64,000 bases of DNA from Chrysoperla carnea (GCF_905475395.1 NC_058340.1:53918181-53982180); one strand, 5' to 3'; counted from the stretch's first letter, positions 46,881 through 59,224 are shown. The notes: generated from the letters alone by a model not told the origin. Numbers and translations are program-made.

Positions 46881-47900
46881 AAAATGAACGAAAAGCTAGA
46901 TTTTTGTTATCATTTATTGTCTAAACTATTTGGTTTACAAAAAAATATTTCAAACAAAAAATGTTTGCGTATTTATAACTTTCTAATTTAAAGCGTTCAT
47001 CTATTGTTTATGAATTATGAATCACTTAGATCGAATTCGATGCCGAAATAAGATGTTAGTTTCCTTTGAAACTAACAGTTTTCGTTTGAAGCATTTTTCT
47101 CGATTAAATTTTTATGCGTTAATTAATTATATTATAGAATCGGATGAGTGGTTAGAAAAGGAAGTGGTTCGAGCAATGTGAAAAGGGAAAGGTGGGAAAA
47201 CGGGTGAGATAAAACCATTTGTTGTGGTTTTCTCGAAGAGTATGAAAAACATAGCCAAGAAAATAAAAAACTGGGAAATTTTCTTTTTGAAAGAAACACT
47301 CATTAAAATTACATCGAATTACATGATTTTTCAAAAAATGTTATCTCTTCGAAATATTATTAGATGTAGAAGTGTCGTACATTATTAAAGTTTAAAAGAT
47401 AAAGAAGGTTTCATATCTTCTGTATGATAGTATCGTTGGATGGACTTTAAATTTATCATCAGAGGGGTTAAAGGGTAAAGGGATATGATACAAAGTTTAT
47501 TATATTGCTTCTTGCTACCTGTCTTACGTAGCAGTCAAATATTTTTGTTGTTGTTGTTTGTATAATAATAATCTTATGTAGATAGATATACATTATATTA
47601 CTACCTGTCAAATAAAATTATTTATCTCATTTTTATTTATACACTTACAATGTATTGTTTTCTCACTTTGATTATTTTAATTTTTATAGTTTTTTAGTCT
47701 TACAATTTTGGATATCGAGGAGCATCCAAATTTTCAATTTTATTCAAGTTTATTTCGATCCAGTAAAAGTAGCATTTTATTTCGAAAAATTAGGAACAAG
47801 TTGAAATATACTGAATATAAGGTAATGTAACCAATGATGACCCGGTTCCTATGACATTCCCAAAAAATAAGTATTTAAAATAAGTATTCATCCCAATACT
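46881..47900. other. AT-rich stretch without recognised features
   Basis: No gene, RNA or repeat boundary was supported. Confidence 0.4.
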
Positions 47901-47931
47901 AATGTATACAATAATTTAAAAAATGTATGTT

Positions 47932-47957
47932 CCTCTCGCTAATGGTATGTTGAAGTC
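47932..47957 (+). promoter_or_regulatory. PSEA of U5 copy 8
   Basis: CCTCTCGCTAATGG then TATGTTGAAGTC, 35 bp before the start. The upstream 50 bp matches spacer B. Confidence 0.85.
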
Positions 47958-47992
47958 TTATGTATATAACATACTTGAAATCATGTTTAAAA

Positions 47993-48116
47993 TTACTCTG
48001 GTTTCTCTTCAGAGCGAATAAATCTTTCGCCTTTTACTAAAGATTTCCGTGGAGAGGAACAACTCAAATGAGTCTAGAATAAATTTTTCTATGGCTCGTC
48101 CGATTTCGGATGGGCC
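47993..48116 (+). ncRNA. U5: U5 spliceosomal snRNA, copy 8
   Basis: A consensus 124-nt copy starting TTACTCTGG: loop I CGCCTTTTACT, stem AAATCTTT/AAAGATTT, GAGAGGAAC, hairpin ACTCAAATGAGT, Sm region AAATTTTTC and 3' hairpin. It lies 4.5 kb beyond the Pvf stop codon on the same strand. Confidence 0.96.
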
Positions 48117-48239
48117 TTTTTAATCAAATACAAAAACAAATAATTCTACATGATAAGCGATTGTACATTTGAGTATTTATAATAATATTCAACTGACTCT
48201 CTCTACTGATTTAAATCTCTTGACTGTAGTAACTAAATC

Positions 48240-48580
48240 CTAAGAAGACTCGGTTCATTAACAGCAAAATTCAGTTTTTTGGCTAATCCATTTCATATTT
48301 CGTGGACATGTGTAAAAACTATCACACACAAAAAGGCCACCCCACCTATGCACAAATACGCTGCCATTTGAACTTTGGGTTTTATTTTTCAGTGATATAA
48401 GAAAGTGAGTGCATATTTCATAACTTGTGAATGCTGGCTGCCATGACTGCGGGTAGAGTCAATAAGTGAGAATAACTACGCATGCCCCTGTATAAAAGAC
48501 AGCCGGGCTCAGTGAAAATTCTCGAAATACAAACAAGGTTGCAGTCTCTTAAACTTTCGCTTACCCAAGTTGGACTTTTC
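48240..48580 (+). promoter_or_regulatory. Promoter-like insert in U5 spacer, possible solo-LTR fossil
   Basis: Compared with the spacer before copy 7, about 330 bp of extra DNA lies here. It contains TATAAAAG at 48491-48498 and an initiator-like CTCAGTG about 20 bp later, a layout typical of retroelement LTRs. Ends and family could not be fixed, and no internal element parts are present. A cellular promoter is the alternative. Confidence 0.3.
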
Positions 48581-48584
48581 ACCA

Positions 48585-49040
48585 CTTTTCTACGAAATTC
48601 GTTGTTGTTTTTTTAGTCATGAGTACGGGGTAGCCATGGGTAACGGGAGCGGAATTCTTAACGGGTCGAGCAAGTATATATAATTCTTCATTAGCGTAAA
48701 ACAGTTCGTCGTATAAGTCCATTAAAAACAAACCATTTAAGTCCATTAACAGCAAAATTAAGTTTTTTTTTTTTACTATAGAGGTTAGTTTACTATATAT
48801 AATTGCATTTTCCCAACATACAAATTTAACAGTGATTAAAAAGTGATAAAAAAATATGAGAAAAGTACACATTAGTGAAGTTTGGGGTTATTTTGCAATT
48901 TATGATACAAAATGATGATGATTTTTTTAAAAAATGCATTCCCAAGACATTCGCCTCGTTTTTAGCGAATGCGAATGTTAAAAAATATGCGAATATTCGT
49001 CCCATCACTAATGTATACAATAATTTAAAAAATGTATGTT
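48585..49040 (+). repeat. U5 spacer type B, copy 2
   Basis: Homologous to 36425-36854 over its full length, including the palindrome around 'cattcgcctcgtttttagcg', and likewise directly abutting a PSEA. A segmental duplication of spacer plus U5 gene explains the pair. Confidence 0.8.
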
Positions 49041-49066
49041 CCTCTCGCTAATGGTATGTTGAAGTC
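49041..49066 (+). promoter_or_regulatory. PSEA of U5 copy 9
   Basis: CCTCTCGCTAATGG then TATGTTGAAGTC, 34 bp before the start. Confidence 0.85.
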
Positions 49067-49100
49067 TTATGTATATAACATACTTAAAATCCTATTTATA

Positions 49101-49224
49101 TCACTCTGGTTTCTCTTCAGAGCGAATAAATCTTTCGCCTTTTACTAAAGATTTCCGTGGAGAGGAACAACTCAAATGAGTCTAAAATAAATTTTTCTAT
49201 GGCTCGTCCGATTTCGGATGGGCC
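49101..49224 (+). ncRNA. U5: U5 spliceosomal snRNA, copy 9
   Basis: 124 nt, starting TCACTCTGG, with every core element intact; Sm region AAATTTTTC preceded by TCTAAAAT. It is 1108 bp after copy 8 and is the last U5 gene in the window. Confidence 0.95.
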
Positions 49225-49309
49225 TTATTAATCAAATCCAAAAACTAACAATCCTTTATGATAATCGATTGAACACTGTAGTAACTAGATCCTATGAAGA
49301 CACAGTCCA

Positions 49310-49525
49310 TTAACAGCCGAATTCAGTATTTGCATTTTCCCCACAATCCAATTTAACAGTAATTAAAAATTGATCTAAACATATGGGTATATCTTTATCA
49401 TATGGGAATTTTAGGGCTATTTTGCAATTTATGATAGAAAATGATGATGATTTTTTGTCAAAAACATTCGCATCGTTTTTTGCGAATGCGAATGTTTTTT
49501 GAATATTCGTCCCATCACTAGAACC
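49310..49525 (+). repeat. U5 spacer type B, copy 3, with no U5 gene after it
   Basis: It follows the same order as the other B spacers ('ttgcattttccc', 'tttaacagta', 'ttttgcaatttatgat', 'gaatattcgtcccatcacta'). A perfect hairpin has arms AAAACATTCGCAT (49461-49473) and ATGCGAATGTTTT (49486-49498). No PSEA or U5 follows. Confidence 0.75.
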
Positions 49526-51856
49526 TATAGACTTGTAGAGTATAGAGTAGGCTAGCTGTATACCCTTCGTAAAAATAAAAAGTGTTAACATTAATATTAG
49601 ATGTTTGTCAATTTATTAATTTGTCAACTATACCATTATATATTTAACAAATTTTTCCATAATTACATTTTAATAAGTGTATAATAATGTTAAGAAAAAT
49701 ACTCACGATTTAAGTATATAATTACACAGATAATGTGTATAACATAAATATATTATAAATCTATGTGTGTACGTATATGATGCGTATATAATTAAATTTT
49801 TTAATAAAAATTTTAATGTATTTTTAATAAACCGTCATACAATATACAATAAATTTTAAATATATTATAAATCTATGTGTGTACGTATATGATGCAAAAT
49901 ATTCTTAAAAAAAAAATATGTTTAAATTCAGAGAAGATTCTTAAAAAAGAAAAATCGGACATTTGTTAGCGCCACGATACATCTATCTATCCTACAGTGT
50001 GTTGCAAAAGTTCTTACTCATTCTTTAGTCGAAAATAAATAACACTGTTATTAAAAATTGGAAATTAACAGAGAGAGAAGGTATAAATATCTCAAAATTT
50101 CGGAATCCACGGACAGTCAATGAATCTTTATAAAAACTGTTCGAGTACATTGTTTAAAGCTTACTTAAAGAAGTTAAAAACAAAACTTTGTGCGATCTTG
50201 CCCAGGGGGTGGGAGCTACTCCTTCTCGGGGGTGGTAAAATTTATGTTGAAAATGACAACGCGAATCGTTAGAAGGTTGAATTTTAAGAAAAAAAAGTCA
50301 TTTAAGCATATTTCAAAAAGTCAATATTTTCTGAGTTATTACCGATTGAAATTCGGAGTATTTCATATAACAGAAAAATTGACAGTTTTTTGAAGAAAGT
50401 ATATAATACGTTTTTTTAAAGTACTTTAAAAACCATGAAAATGAAAAAAATTTCAAGTCATTTGCAGGAAAATTAACGGAGTTATAATGAAAACAATGTA
50501 TTTCGTACCTTTTTTTTTATGTTTTATTCAGCACAAAAACTAATGAATTTACCACGGGTACTAAAATTAATGCTTGCCACTTTAAACTTTACTTTATTTA
50601 TCCCTGGATTATTCATCATAGTGAGCAGTGATCACTAAGGTAAATTTGAATTTCATTTCAGTCATGGACTGCGTTTGAAAAAGCTAAAATCTTTTCCCAG
50701 AATTTGTTTTATATCAGGGTTTTATACCAGGATTCTGTTAAATGTAAAACAAACGAATAGCACAGGAAGTGATATCGTAATTTTAGATATCGAACTCAAT
50801 GCCTCCGAAAACATATTACGTTACTGTTAGTATATGGAGGAAAAAAAATCTTTTTTCTTGTAATAGATATATTATATTTTTCATAGAATTAAACAACTAT
50901 ACTAATTATATCTTTTTATTCATCTTTTTTTTCCATTAATTTTGTATAAAATGCGTGTGATGTATGTGTACGCATGTTTTGTATCATTAATCTTTTCGTT
51001 TACGTTTCCTGACATTTCTGTAATTTTTGGTTGAGCATTATGTAGGTATACACGATATAAGACAAACTTAATATATGTTACCTACTTTGAATTACCTGTT
51101 CATATGGTATGAACCGATCTACACCGATCTGTTAACAAATCGAAATTTGTATCAGAAGAAACATAATGTAATTACGAAAATAATGGTATATGCTTGCCTG
51201 AGAAAAAACGGTTCATGGGAAAAATTGATTAAAATTAATTTAATTAAAAATAGCTATGAACACTTTTCGATAGAAAAACTAAATAAAAACTAAGATAAAA
51301 AATATGTCTTATCTGGTTATCAGATTGGTGAAACTTATATCGTTTCTTGTGCTATTAAGTTGGTGATAAGAATATAATAAGCTAATTAAACCACGAAGGT
51401 ATCTAGAAATTGTATTTTAGTGGAATTAAGAACCTTGAATGACGCAAATTTTCGATTTATTCATGAAATTTACTGTCCACAAACACTATAGTGATTTTTC
51501 GAGTAAGAAAATTATAGTGATTTTTCATGTGAACATTTAGAGTTCTTACAAAACGAATTTTAATGTTTATTGTTCAATTTTGAAGAAGTTAAAACTCAAA
51601 ATAATTCTTGAAAATTTATCATTAAAAGTCTATAAACATGTTTATTTGACATTTTATTGTAAGTAAAATATTAAGTTATGATTGAATGACGTTCCAGAAC
51701 GCAATTATTTGCCCCTTAAATATACGATTTACCGCTAATAATTAATCCAGAACTAGGATCAAGAACTATCCTACAAATTTAATCTATGTAATTAACCTAT
51801 GCGATTTGTTTATTCAGTATGTTCTTACTATGCTTTTATATGCGCTTCCACCATAA
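49526..51856. other. Intergenic AT-rich DNA with repeat scraps
   Basis: A 35-40 bp block ('ttataaatctatgtgtgtac') occurs twice near 49753 and 49868. Text near 49997 ('acagtgtgttgcaaaagttc') and 50202 ('agggggtgggagctactcct') resembles decayed insect repeats. No gene. Confidence 0.45.
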
Positions 51857-52290
51857 TTATACCATGTATATATGAAATATATCAAGGCATGCTAAGTTTA
51901 GTAACAATTTTGTAAGGCGTAAAAATATTGATGCTACGAACAAAATTTTGGTATAGGTGTTCATAAAATCACTTAATTAGTCCATTTCCGGTTGTCCGTC
52001 TGTCAGTAAAATAACTCGAAAATGGAAAGAGATGTCAAGCTGAAATTTTTATAGCGTGTTTAGGGCGTAAAAAGTGAGACCGAGTTCATAAAGGAACAAC
52101 ATTGGGTCTCAGGTCCGCAGGATCCAACTTGTAAACTGTTAGGTATAGAATAAAAGTTTTTAAATCAAAAATATTCCTTATACAAAAATAAATAACTTTT
52201 GTTTGAAACATTTTTTCGTAAACATCATTACATTATACTAGTATGTGTTATAGTGGAATAGTCATGTGTGTGTGACATCTTTGGGAGGAT
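51857..52290 (+). repeat. Unclassified interspersed repeat R, copy (plus)
   Basis: ATACCATGTATATATGAAAT start, 'aaggcatgctaagtttagt', 'taggtgttcataaaatcac' and 'aaacattttttcgtaaacat', ending in a degraded tail near 52290. It is preceded by 'gcgcttccaccataatt', also seen reversed beside the 15916 copy. Confidence 0.75.
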
Positions 52291-52314
52291 TTTATCTATT
52301 TATTGTATCTTTTA

Positions 52315-52640
52315 ACGAATTGACAGTGGGAAACGATTATTCCAAAATCTCCAAAAGGTCCTTTTTAGCTTTGCAAGTCTGTCTGTTTCTATGTTCTTGC
52401 CACATTGCTAGGAATTTTGTTGCTAGGAACCCAATGTAAACCGAGTTTGCCTTTACTTATACAGAAGATCACTTTTCTTCAGTTTATTATTATCTTCGAT
52501 ATTGTCACTTTTGAAGTAATGCATATAACTGCTGCCTGGTTATCTGAGCAGATTATGACATTCGTCATTCTTGGTGGATCACCGTTGCTAATAAGCCTGG
52601 CTACCTATATTATTGCGTAGATTTCTGTCCCATCACTCAC
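52315..52640 (-). pseudogene. LINE RNase H domain remnant
   Basis: On minus one frame reads VIICSDNQAAV, then LHWVPSNKIPSN (equivalent to the LxWVPGHxGIxGN motif) and later DRLAKLKRTFW. This is the order of RNase H domains in R1/Jockey-type LINEs. Stops interrupt it and no reverse transcriptase is attached. Confidence 0.65.
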
Positions 52641-52837
52641 TGCATAATCTCTCGTTTACCATAAATAACATATTAATTGCATAATTAATTTTCAAATTAC
52701 CCAGCCCTGTATTTAATAATCACAGTGAAATGAAGAAGGCGACAGGCATTTATAATATCACTTTTTTGTATTTTTTTAAACAACATAAAAATTACATTAT
52801 AATGTGTTCTCTTTTTATCAGTTTTAAAATCCTATAT

Positions 52838-52866
52838 GTTATAATAATAATAATAATAATAATATA
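52838..52866 (+). repeat. (TAA)n microsatellite
   Basis: About eight uninterrupted ATA/TAA triplets, followed by a CAG run near 52902-52915. Confidence 0.85.
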
Positions 52867-53314
52867 TTTTAACAATACCCAACAACGTAACGTATACGTA
52901 CAACAGCAGCAGCAGCATGTTAAAACTTGTTCTTATTGTTGTTTCCCCAAGGCCATATAGAGCGCAGCAGTGCTGTAGTTGCTTCGAAGTTGTACAGAAA
53001 AAAAAGCGTATAAACACAGGGTGAACCATTTCCATCGATAAGTTCAAATTTCTAAAAGAGAACTAAAATAGAGAAAAAAATTTGCAAAAAAAAATGTTTG
53101 GTTCAAAGGAAAAATCTTTTAGACACCTTAATTTTGACCTTCACCTTCAGGGTCGCCTAAGGTGTAGAAGAAAAAATACTGATACTGGTAAGGGGCAGAA
53201 GAAAAATGAGAAAGTTACTGATATATGTAAATTTTCCCGCAAGCAAAATTTAACTGCGTAAATTGGGAAATAAGATATTCTTGTAATGCATATACATTTT
53301 TAACCTCTGAACTA

Positions 53315-53620
53315 AAAAAAAGGGTGGTGTTAGTTTGACCGATATGTGTGTGTGTCAGTCTGTCTGTCTATGGCATTGTAGCGCTTAAGCGGATGAACTG
53401 ATTTTGATTTTTTTTGTTTCGTTTGAAAGGTAATTTAATGAAGAGTGTTCTTAGGTATATTTAAAGTGCGAGTTTAGGGTTTCGTATCCGAAAATACTAA
53501 AAAATCGGCGATGATATTCAAAATCGGCTCAGTTTTGAAGGAAAAAGGTAATTTAATTGAGAGTGCTCTTAGATATGTTCAAAATGCGAGTTTAAGATTC
53601 CGTACCCGAAAAAGTTATCG
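53315..53620 (+). repeat. Interspersed repeat tail with internal duplication
   Basis: The words 'ggatgaactgattttgattt' and 'aaaggtaatttaatgaagag' are followed by a second version ('aaaggtaatttaattgagag' at 53545). A related phrase occurs at 33180-33230 (gaatgaaccgattttcttga). No coding part. Confidence 0.55.
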
Positions 53621-54590
53621 GAGGTTTCTTAAATTTTGTAAATTTCACTTGTTTTTTTTATTTTCAATGCTAGATGGTGGACATAACTACTGAATATGGT
53701 AAGTCATTTGAAAATAACCTTTTTTTAAGAAACTCTTGATTTGCTAATGCCCAAGATAAGCTGAAATATCTTTGTAAATCAAAAATATCCAGAAAAATGA
53801 ATTTAAAGTCTTATATTTATAATTTATTTACTTTATTAAGTGGTCATGTACGACATCTAGTAGTAAAGATCAAAACGAAAATGTGTATGCATTATAAGAA
53901 TGTGCCATTTTCCAATTTCCAGTCCAAATACAATATTTTTAATCAATTTCTGATACTAGTACGATATGCAGGGAGTTATAAAAAATTAACAGAGTTTGTT
54001 GGTAACATTTTATCGTCTTTGACTATAAATATCTTTTACTTTATGGCGAAATTCCTCTGTTTCGTACTTAACTTCTGCCATAACTATTTGATTCTTCCAA
54101 ATATTTTATTTTAAAAACAAGAGATGTTTATTTTTTTAAACGTTTCTCATTCAACGTATTCTTCTCAAGGGTGTCATCAGTCAATGAGCCCGAGGGGGTT
54201 AGATGAACGATAAAGAAAATGAATTATAAAAAAAAAGTTTAGAAGCACTTTTATGCTATTGTTTTTAGTAAATTGTCGCTATCTACTCTCATTGCTCCCT
54301 TATAAAAAACGCTCTTGGTTCTTCTATCTTCCATGAACTTGAAGGTCAAAGTAAAATTCAAGGAGTTTAAAAGATTTACCCCTTGGAGCTCAACAGCTTC
54401 TGTCTTTCCTTAGCAATGGCATCAAAATGACTCTTAGATGATCATGAAGGCCAATGCAAAATTAAAGGAGCCCAAAAGATGCCCTGGAGCTCCCATTAAA
54501 AATATTCATGGAACATACCACTGTTAGAGATCAACATTTTTTTTTTTTTGAAAATTCTTTCTAAATTTCAGATTTTTTTTAACTTATTGA
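53621..54590. other. AT-rich stretch with an imperfect ~100 bp duplication
   Basis: 'ttgaaggtcaaagtaaaatt' near 54341 and 'tgaaggccaatgcaaaatta' near 54446 head two related blocks ending in 'tggagctc'. ORFs here show no family pattern. Confidence 0.4.
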
Positions 54591-54599
54591 TTAAAATAG

Positions 54600-54925
54600 T
54601 CCACCTTTCTACCCTCCGAAGGTTAAAAGTAGATAAAAACAATAGATCTTTGAAGCTGGTTGTATATCGTGTCAATATTTGATCTTAATCGATGCACAAC
54701 TTTTTTAGTTTTTGAAGCATATCCCTTTCAACCCCTTACTCTACTATAATATGGATATATTATACATAAAAATCTTCCTCTTGAATCACTCTATCTATTT
54801 AAAAAAACTGCATCAAAATCCGTTGCGTAGTTTCAAAGATTTAAGCATACAAAGGGACATAGGGACATAGGGACATAGGGACAGAGAAAGCGACTTTGTT
54901 TTATACTATGTATTGATTTTTATAT
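54600..54925 (+). repeat. Interspersed repeat with (GGGACATA)n run
   Basis: 'gaaggttaaaagtagataaa' is shared with about 26265. The repeat ends 'ccgttgcgtagtttcaaaga', an 8-bp tandem GGGACATA run (54853-54880) and 'ttttatactatgtattga'. A second, diverged tail of the same kind is at 55960-56065. Confidence 0.65.
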
Positions 54926-54934
54926 TATACGAAA

Positions 54935-55206
54935 TGTATAGTGACCCAAATATAGTAAAAATTGCCAAAGCACGCAGGATCCGATGGTTGGGGCATGTCC
55001 ATAGGATGTCAAAGGAAAGGATTCCGAATAAACTACTCACTCAAGGAGTTGGTGGTAAGCGGAGAACGGGACGGCCGAAGAAACGGTGGTTAGAGTCCAC
55101 CATAGAAGATCTCCGGCAGATAGTAGTACAGAACTGGAAGAAGGATGCTTTGAACAGGAAAAAGTGGAAGCAAATTGTCAAAAAGACAAAAGCCATGAGC
55201 CCTTGA
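54935..55206 (+). pseudogene. LINE ORF2 C-terminal fragment
   Basis: The frame RIRWLGHVHRMSKERIPNKL, then KRRTGRPKKRWLE and ending KKWKQIVKKTKAMSP*, is the typical non-LTR ORF2 tail. It is a different family from the 10151/14283 one. The frame is open but has no upstream polymerase part. It directly abuts the preceding repeat, so it was inserted there or 5'-truncated. Confidence 0.75.
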
Positions 55207-55955
55207 GGCTTGAAGTGCTAATATATATATATATTGATTTTTATAATATCGAGAAAAAAAATGATTTCATTCTAAATTGACTAGCGAACCAATTTTTTTA
55301 CCAGTAATCGGGAGAATAAGCAATTTACTCCTAAAAGGTCTCCTTAACCCCTTTCTTAGAAACCCAATAAGATTTTACCTGACTTCGGTCTTGGATAATG
55401 AAGTCCAGTGTAGTTTCCGATGCTTAAGCCCGTAAAAAGAGGTCAAACAGTGGGAGGAAGAGGAAACGTTTTTGGAAAAAGGTTTTTTTCCTCGTTACGC
55501 TATGACATTTACATCTCTAAGGATATACATGGATTCTACACTCCCAGTATTCTTACATACCTAATAAAGAGTCAAAGAAGGAAGATTATATCAAGAATAC
55601 CTTGGATCTGGTTTAAACTATTGGGACTGTTTAGGGATAATGGGGAGGGAGAGGGGTTAATGAAGCAAAGCAAAATGGTCTTGTTCAAACAAAGATATGG
55701 TGATTCACCATTGATTTTTCACCTTACTATATTTGTGAGTTTCATTATGATATCAAGTAGATGGTATTATCGGTTCATAATTACCCTACGCAATTCCAGA
55801 CCATTCAGAGCTTCAATTTTAAATACAAAAATTTTTCTGTTATAACCTTCACTTCATATGCCGCTACTTACCCTCCTTTTGTTCACAATTTCGTTTAATC
55901 TCTAAAATAATCAGTGTTTCTCTACTATATTATGCATGTATTATACATAAAAACC
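55207..55955. other. Stretch with an unassigned 141-codon open frame
   Basis: Positions 55420-55845 are open on plus, but the translation (rich in Ile, Phe, Arg and Ser) shows no motif I recognise. The DNA looks repeat-derived. I do not call a gene. Confidence 0.35.
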
Positions 55956-55959
55956 TTGC

Positions 55960-56065
55960 GTAGTAGTAAAACCGCACCAAAATCCCTTGCGTAGTTTTAA
56001 AGAACTGAGCATACATAGGCATTAAAGACAGACAGACGGAATCGACTTGGTTTTATACTATGTAT
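55960..56065 (+). repeat. Interspersed repeat tail, second copy
   Basis: 'ccttgcgtagttttaaagaa', 'gacagacagacgga' and 'ttttatactatgtatta' parallel the tail at 54820-54915. Confidence 0.6.
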
Positions 56066-58920
56066 TATATAAAAATAGCCTGTGGCGTCATAACAGGTTG
56101 ACAAATCCCACCCGTTATTTACTTCTCCGGGTGGTGTAAACCAGATCCAAGGCATTGTTGATTTACCTTCAATCCCTTGACTCTTATTTAGGGATGTTAA
56201 TACTGGAAATGTAGCTTCATTAAGTTTATTTTAATAGGGTTTTTTCAAACTTTAATTTTCTCTGGAAGATTAGCATGATATTGGTACTTGATTTACCGCA
56301 AATAATGGTTCAACAGATTAGAAGTTTGCAATGTTCGTCTGGGATTTAGAAAAAAACAGACCGGAACAATAGATCTGGAAAAAGTAGACCCAAAAATACA
56401 AAGGGCTAAAACTTCAGAACCCAACCACCTCCTCTATAGTCGGCGAACTCAACTCAGCCAACTCGTATTTACAACAATACTTCGGATCTACAAAATTTTC
56501 GGTCTATTTTTTCTGATTACCGTTCGTTTTTGATAAATGAAATTTTTATGATGTAAATATTAAACATTTCAATATGGTTCACCGGGAATATAATACTGAA
56601 TTGCTGTCACTTGATAGACAAGCTCCGAGTGCCAAAATAATCGTTATAATCGAAAATATGTCTCATAAACAACTGTTCTATGTCATATTTTTGCTTATAT
56701 CTATCTCTCCATATACAATAATTTATTAGATAATGTCATACTAAAAAGATGATCAAATTATATAACATCTGGATTATGTTAATAAAATACAATAATAATT
56801 TGAAACGTATCATATTTTGATTAGAAATAACATATTGGGAATTTAAAATTAAATTTGATCCATATTAAAATTATTGAATTGTTAAATTAAATTAAGCAGT
56901 TAATAATATTTGGTTTACATCGGACATATTTTAAATATGTTAAATTTACACATAATTTTTTATTTATTTTGTGATCATATGCTAATCATATTAAATTACA
57001 ATATATATATATATTTATTGTGTAAGTACAATAAAAAACACTTAGTTGCCTTTGTTTTGTATTTAACATTTGTGACACGCGTTCATATATTGTAATGAAA
57101 CTGAAAGAATACAAACAATAAAAAAAAGTGGTATTTTTATTTTTATTCATCTTTTTTTTTTTATTATAGAAAGTCTTTTATATTTTGTAGTTAGCTTTTA
57201 CTCGCGACTTTTTGCTCAAAACTTCAAGTACGAGAGCTTATCATATTAGCTTTCTGTAACAACCAGGGCCAGGGATGCGATTTTATCAGTAAAATATATA
57301 TTTTTCTTAATAAGTTTTTAATGCCATCTATTATATCTACAATGTATTACCGAAGCTATTAAGCATAATGCGAGATATATAAATATTAAATGAAATTTTG
57401 TATTCCTAGTTATAATATTCAAAAGTGAATTGACTTAATAATTTCAATAATCACTTGTAAGTTAGTAAAAAGGTTCACTTAAAAAGATTTTGCAATTTTT
57501 CTTTCACCCATTTATTGGGAGGGTGTATTTTTATCTGCTCTAGGACTATAGAAGTTTTTCATATCCAAATTTCAAATCGATAGAGTAAAGGGTGTAATCG
57601 CAGTGCTTGAAATTCAATTCTAAACATTAACCTTTATCATATGGAAAATCGCTTTTGTTTATAAATTTTTACAATGAATATTTAAGAGGATTCTTAAAAC
57701 AATTATAACATTTCAGCCAGTCAAAGAAGACTAAGAAATTAAAAAATGCGATCAAATTCATATCAAGTTGCAGTTTTTTGTAAGTTGTAATTGTAAACGA
57801 ATTATTATTATTGTTATTTCAATAAAATAGAGTAGCTAAGAACGTTAATAAAATACCTACCTATTGTAAGAACAAAATTTTATATGTATTGTATAAATTA
57901 AATTTAATATGAAATACAATAAACACTTCTCATAATAAATAATTATAATTTTTATAAATTACAATTAATTAAAAAACCACTTTACTTATCATGTAATTTT
58001 AACGACTTCCTTATTACTTTATTACATACGGAAGAATTGTTAATAAAACTTATATTATTTATTCAATGTGTGTATATTTTTATATAAAAGACAAAAATCA
58101 TTTTTGAGAAACAATATATATAAGAAATTCTCCTATGTCTTATTCGTATCCTATGTAGAAATTTTCTAACGATTGGAGATTATGCAGAACGCGAGTGATC
58201 CTACGGTATTTTGAAACAAATCACAAAACCAGAGAAAAAGAAATTAATTGCAAGTGCAATGAAAGCAGAAATAAAAAGTTGACGTCTATCATTAAATGTG
58301 TTGACAACAAATATCATACAAGCGCGGCAAGTTACTCTGCTGAAAATGTAATTGCTCGGCTTAGTAAACCATAGAATAGAAATCCGTCTAGAATTTAATT
58401 GATCATTTTATTAAAGTATTTATAATCATCTATTTGAATGCAATAATTGAACTTTGTTATTTGTTATGTTGTAATTAACATTGATGTCTGACGATAATTA
58501 ATTATATTTACTGATTTTAATTAAAAGTAATTCTTTAATTTTTATTAATGTGTATTTACTTTTATGAACGAAGATGAACGAGTTAATTCTTTCTGAATGA
58601 GTTGATTTCATATACATATACTTACGCAATAAGTAATAACTATTGAAATTATGGAATTATTTGCCTGCTATAACAGGAGAGAGACAAAATCCTTAGGGAA
58701 ATCTATTCATATTTGAAAAATAATTGAAATTTATAAATTAATTTAGACTTCTAATATTTCTGAACAAACAAACAAGCAAATATAATTAATATAGTTATTG
58801 TTTAGGCACTAGGTACATACATGCAATTTTTCAATAGTATATTATGAGTGTAGCCCGTAGGTCAGAAAATTTGATTTCCTAGCATATGAGATAAAGAAGG
58901 TCGATGCGAAGTTGGGGCTT
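56066..58920. other. AT-rich intergenic stretch
   Basis: Homopolymer-like A/T tracts and short ORFs only. Nothing supportable was found. Confidence 0.45.
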
Positions 58921-59159
58921 TATATATATGCATCAGGGTATCCAACATTCTCGCCGCAAGTTAATCGGTTGCTTTTTACTTCGAGAAGAGCGATTTTTGC
59001 GGTTTGGTAAAGTACTGCTATGATTCCGAGCCACAAAAATGCAAGGTACAAAAGTCGATTTTTCCGGAGTTAAATGCGGTTGTGAAATAAAGAAAAATGT
59101 GTTTAAGGTATTTGTCGGCGTTCTTATTAAAGTGAAAACTTTAATAATACGTAACAATA

Positions 59160-59224
59160 AAGAAAAAGGTAACACAGAATTTGAATGGATACGTAAGAAA
59201 AAGGTAACACAGAATTTGAATGGA
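59160..59224 (+). repeat. Two-copy 38-bp-spaced direct repeat
   Basis: 'aaaaaggtaacacagaattt' followed by 'gaatgga' occurs twice in succession. It lies about 230 bp after a TATATATATG run (58921-58930). The surrounding short ORFs are not recognisable. Confidence 0.6.

Noticed and set aside
55420-55845. 141-codon open frame as a gene
   Set aside because: No recognisable motif, repeat-rich surroundings and no splice or start context; probably chance.
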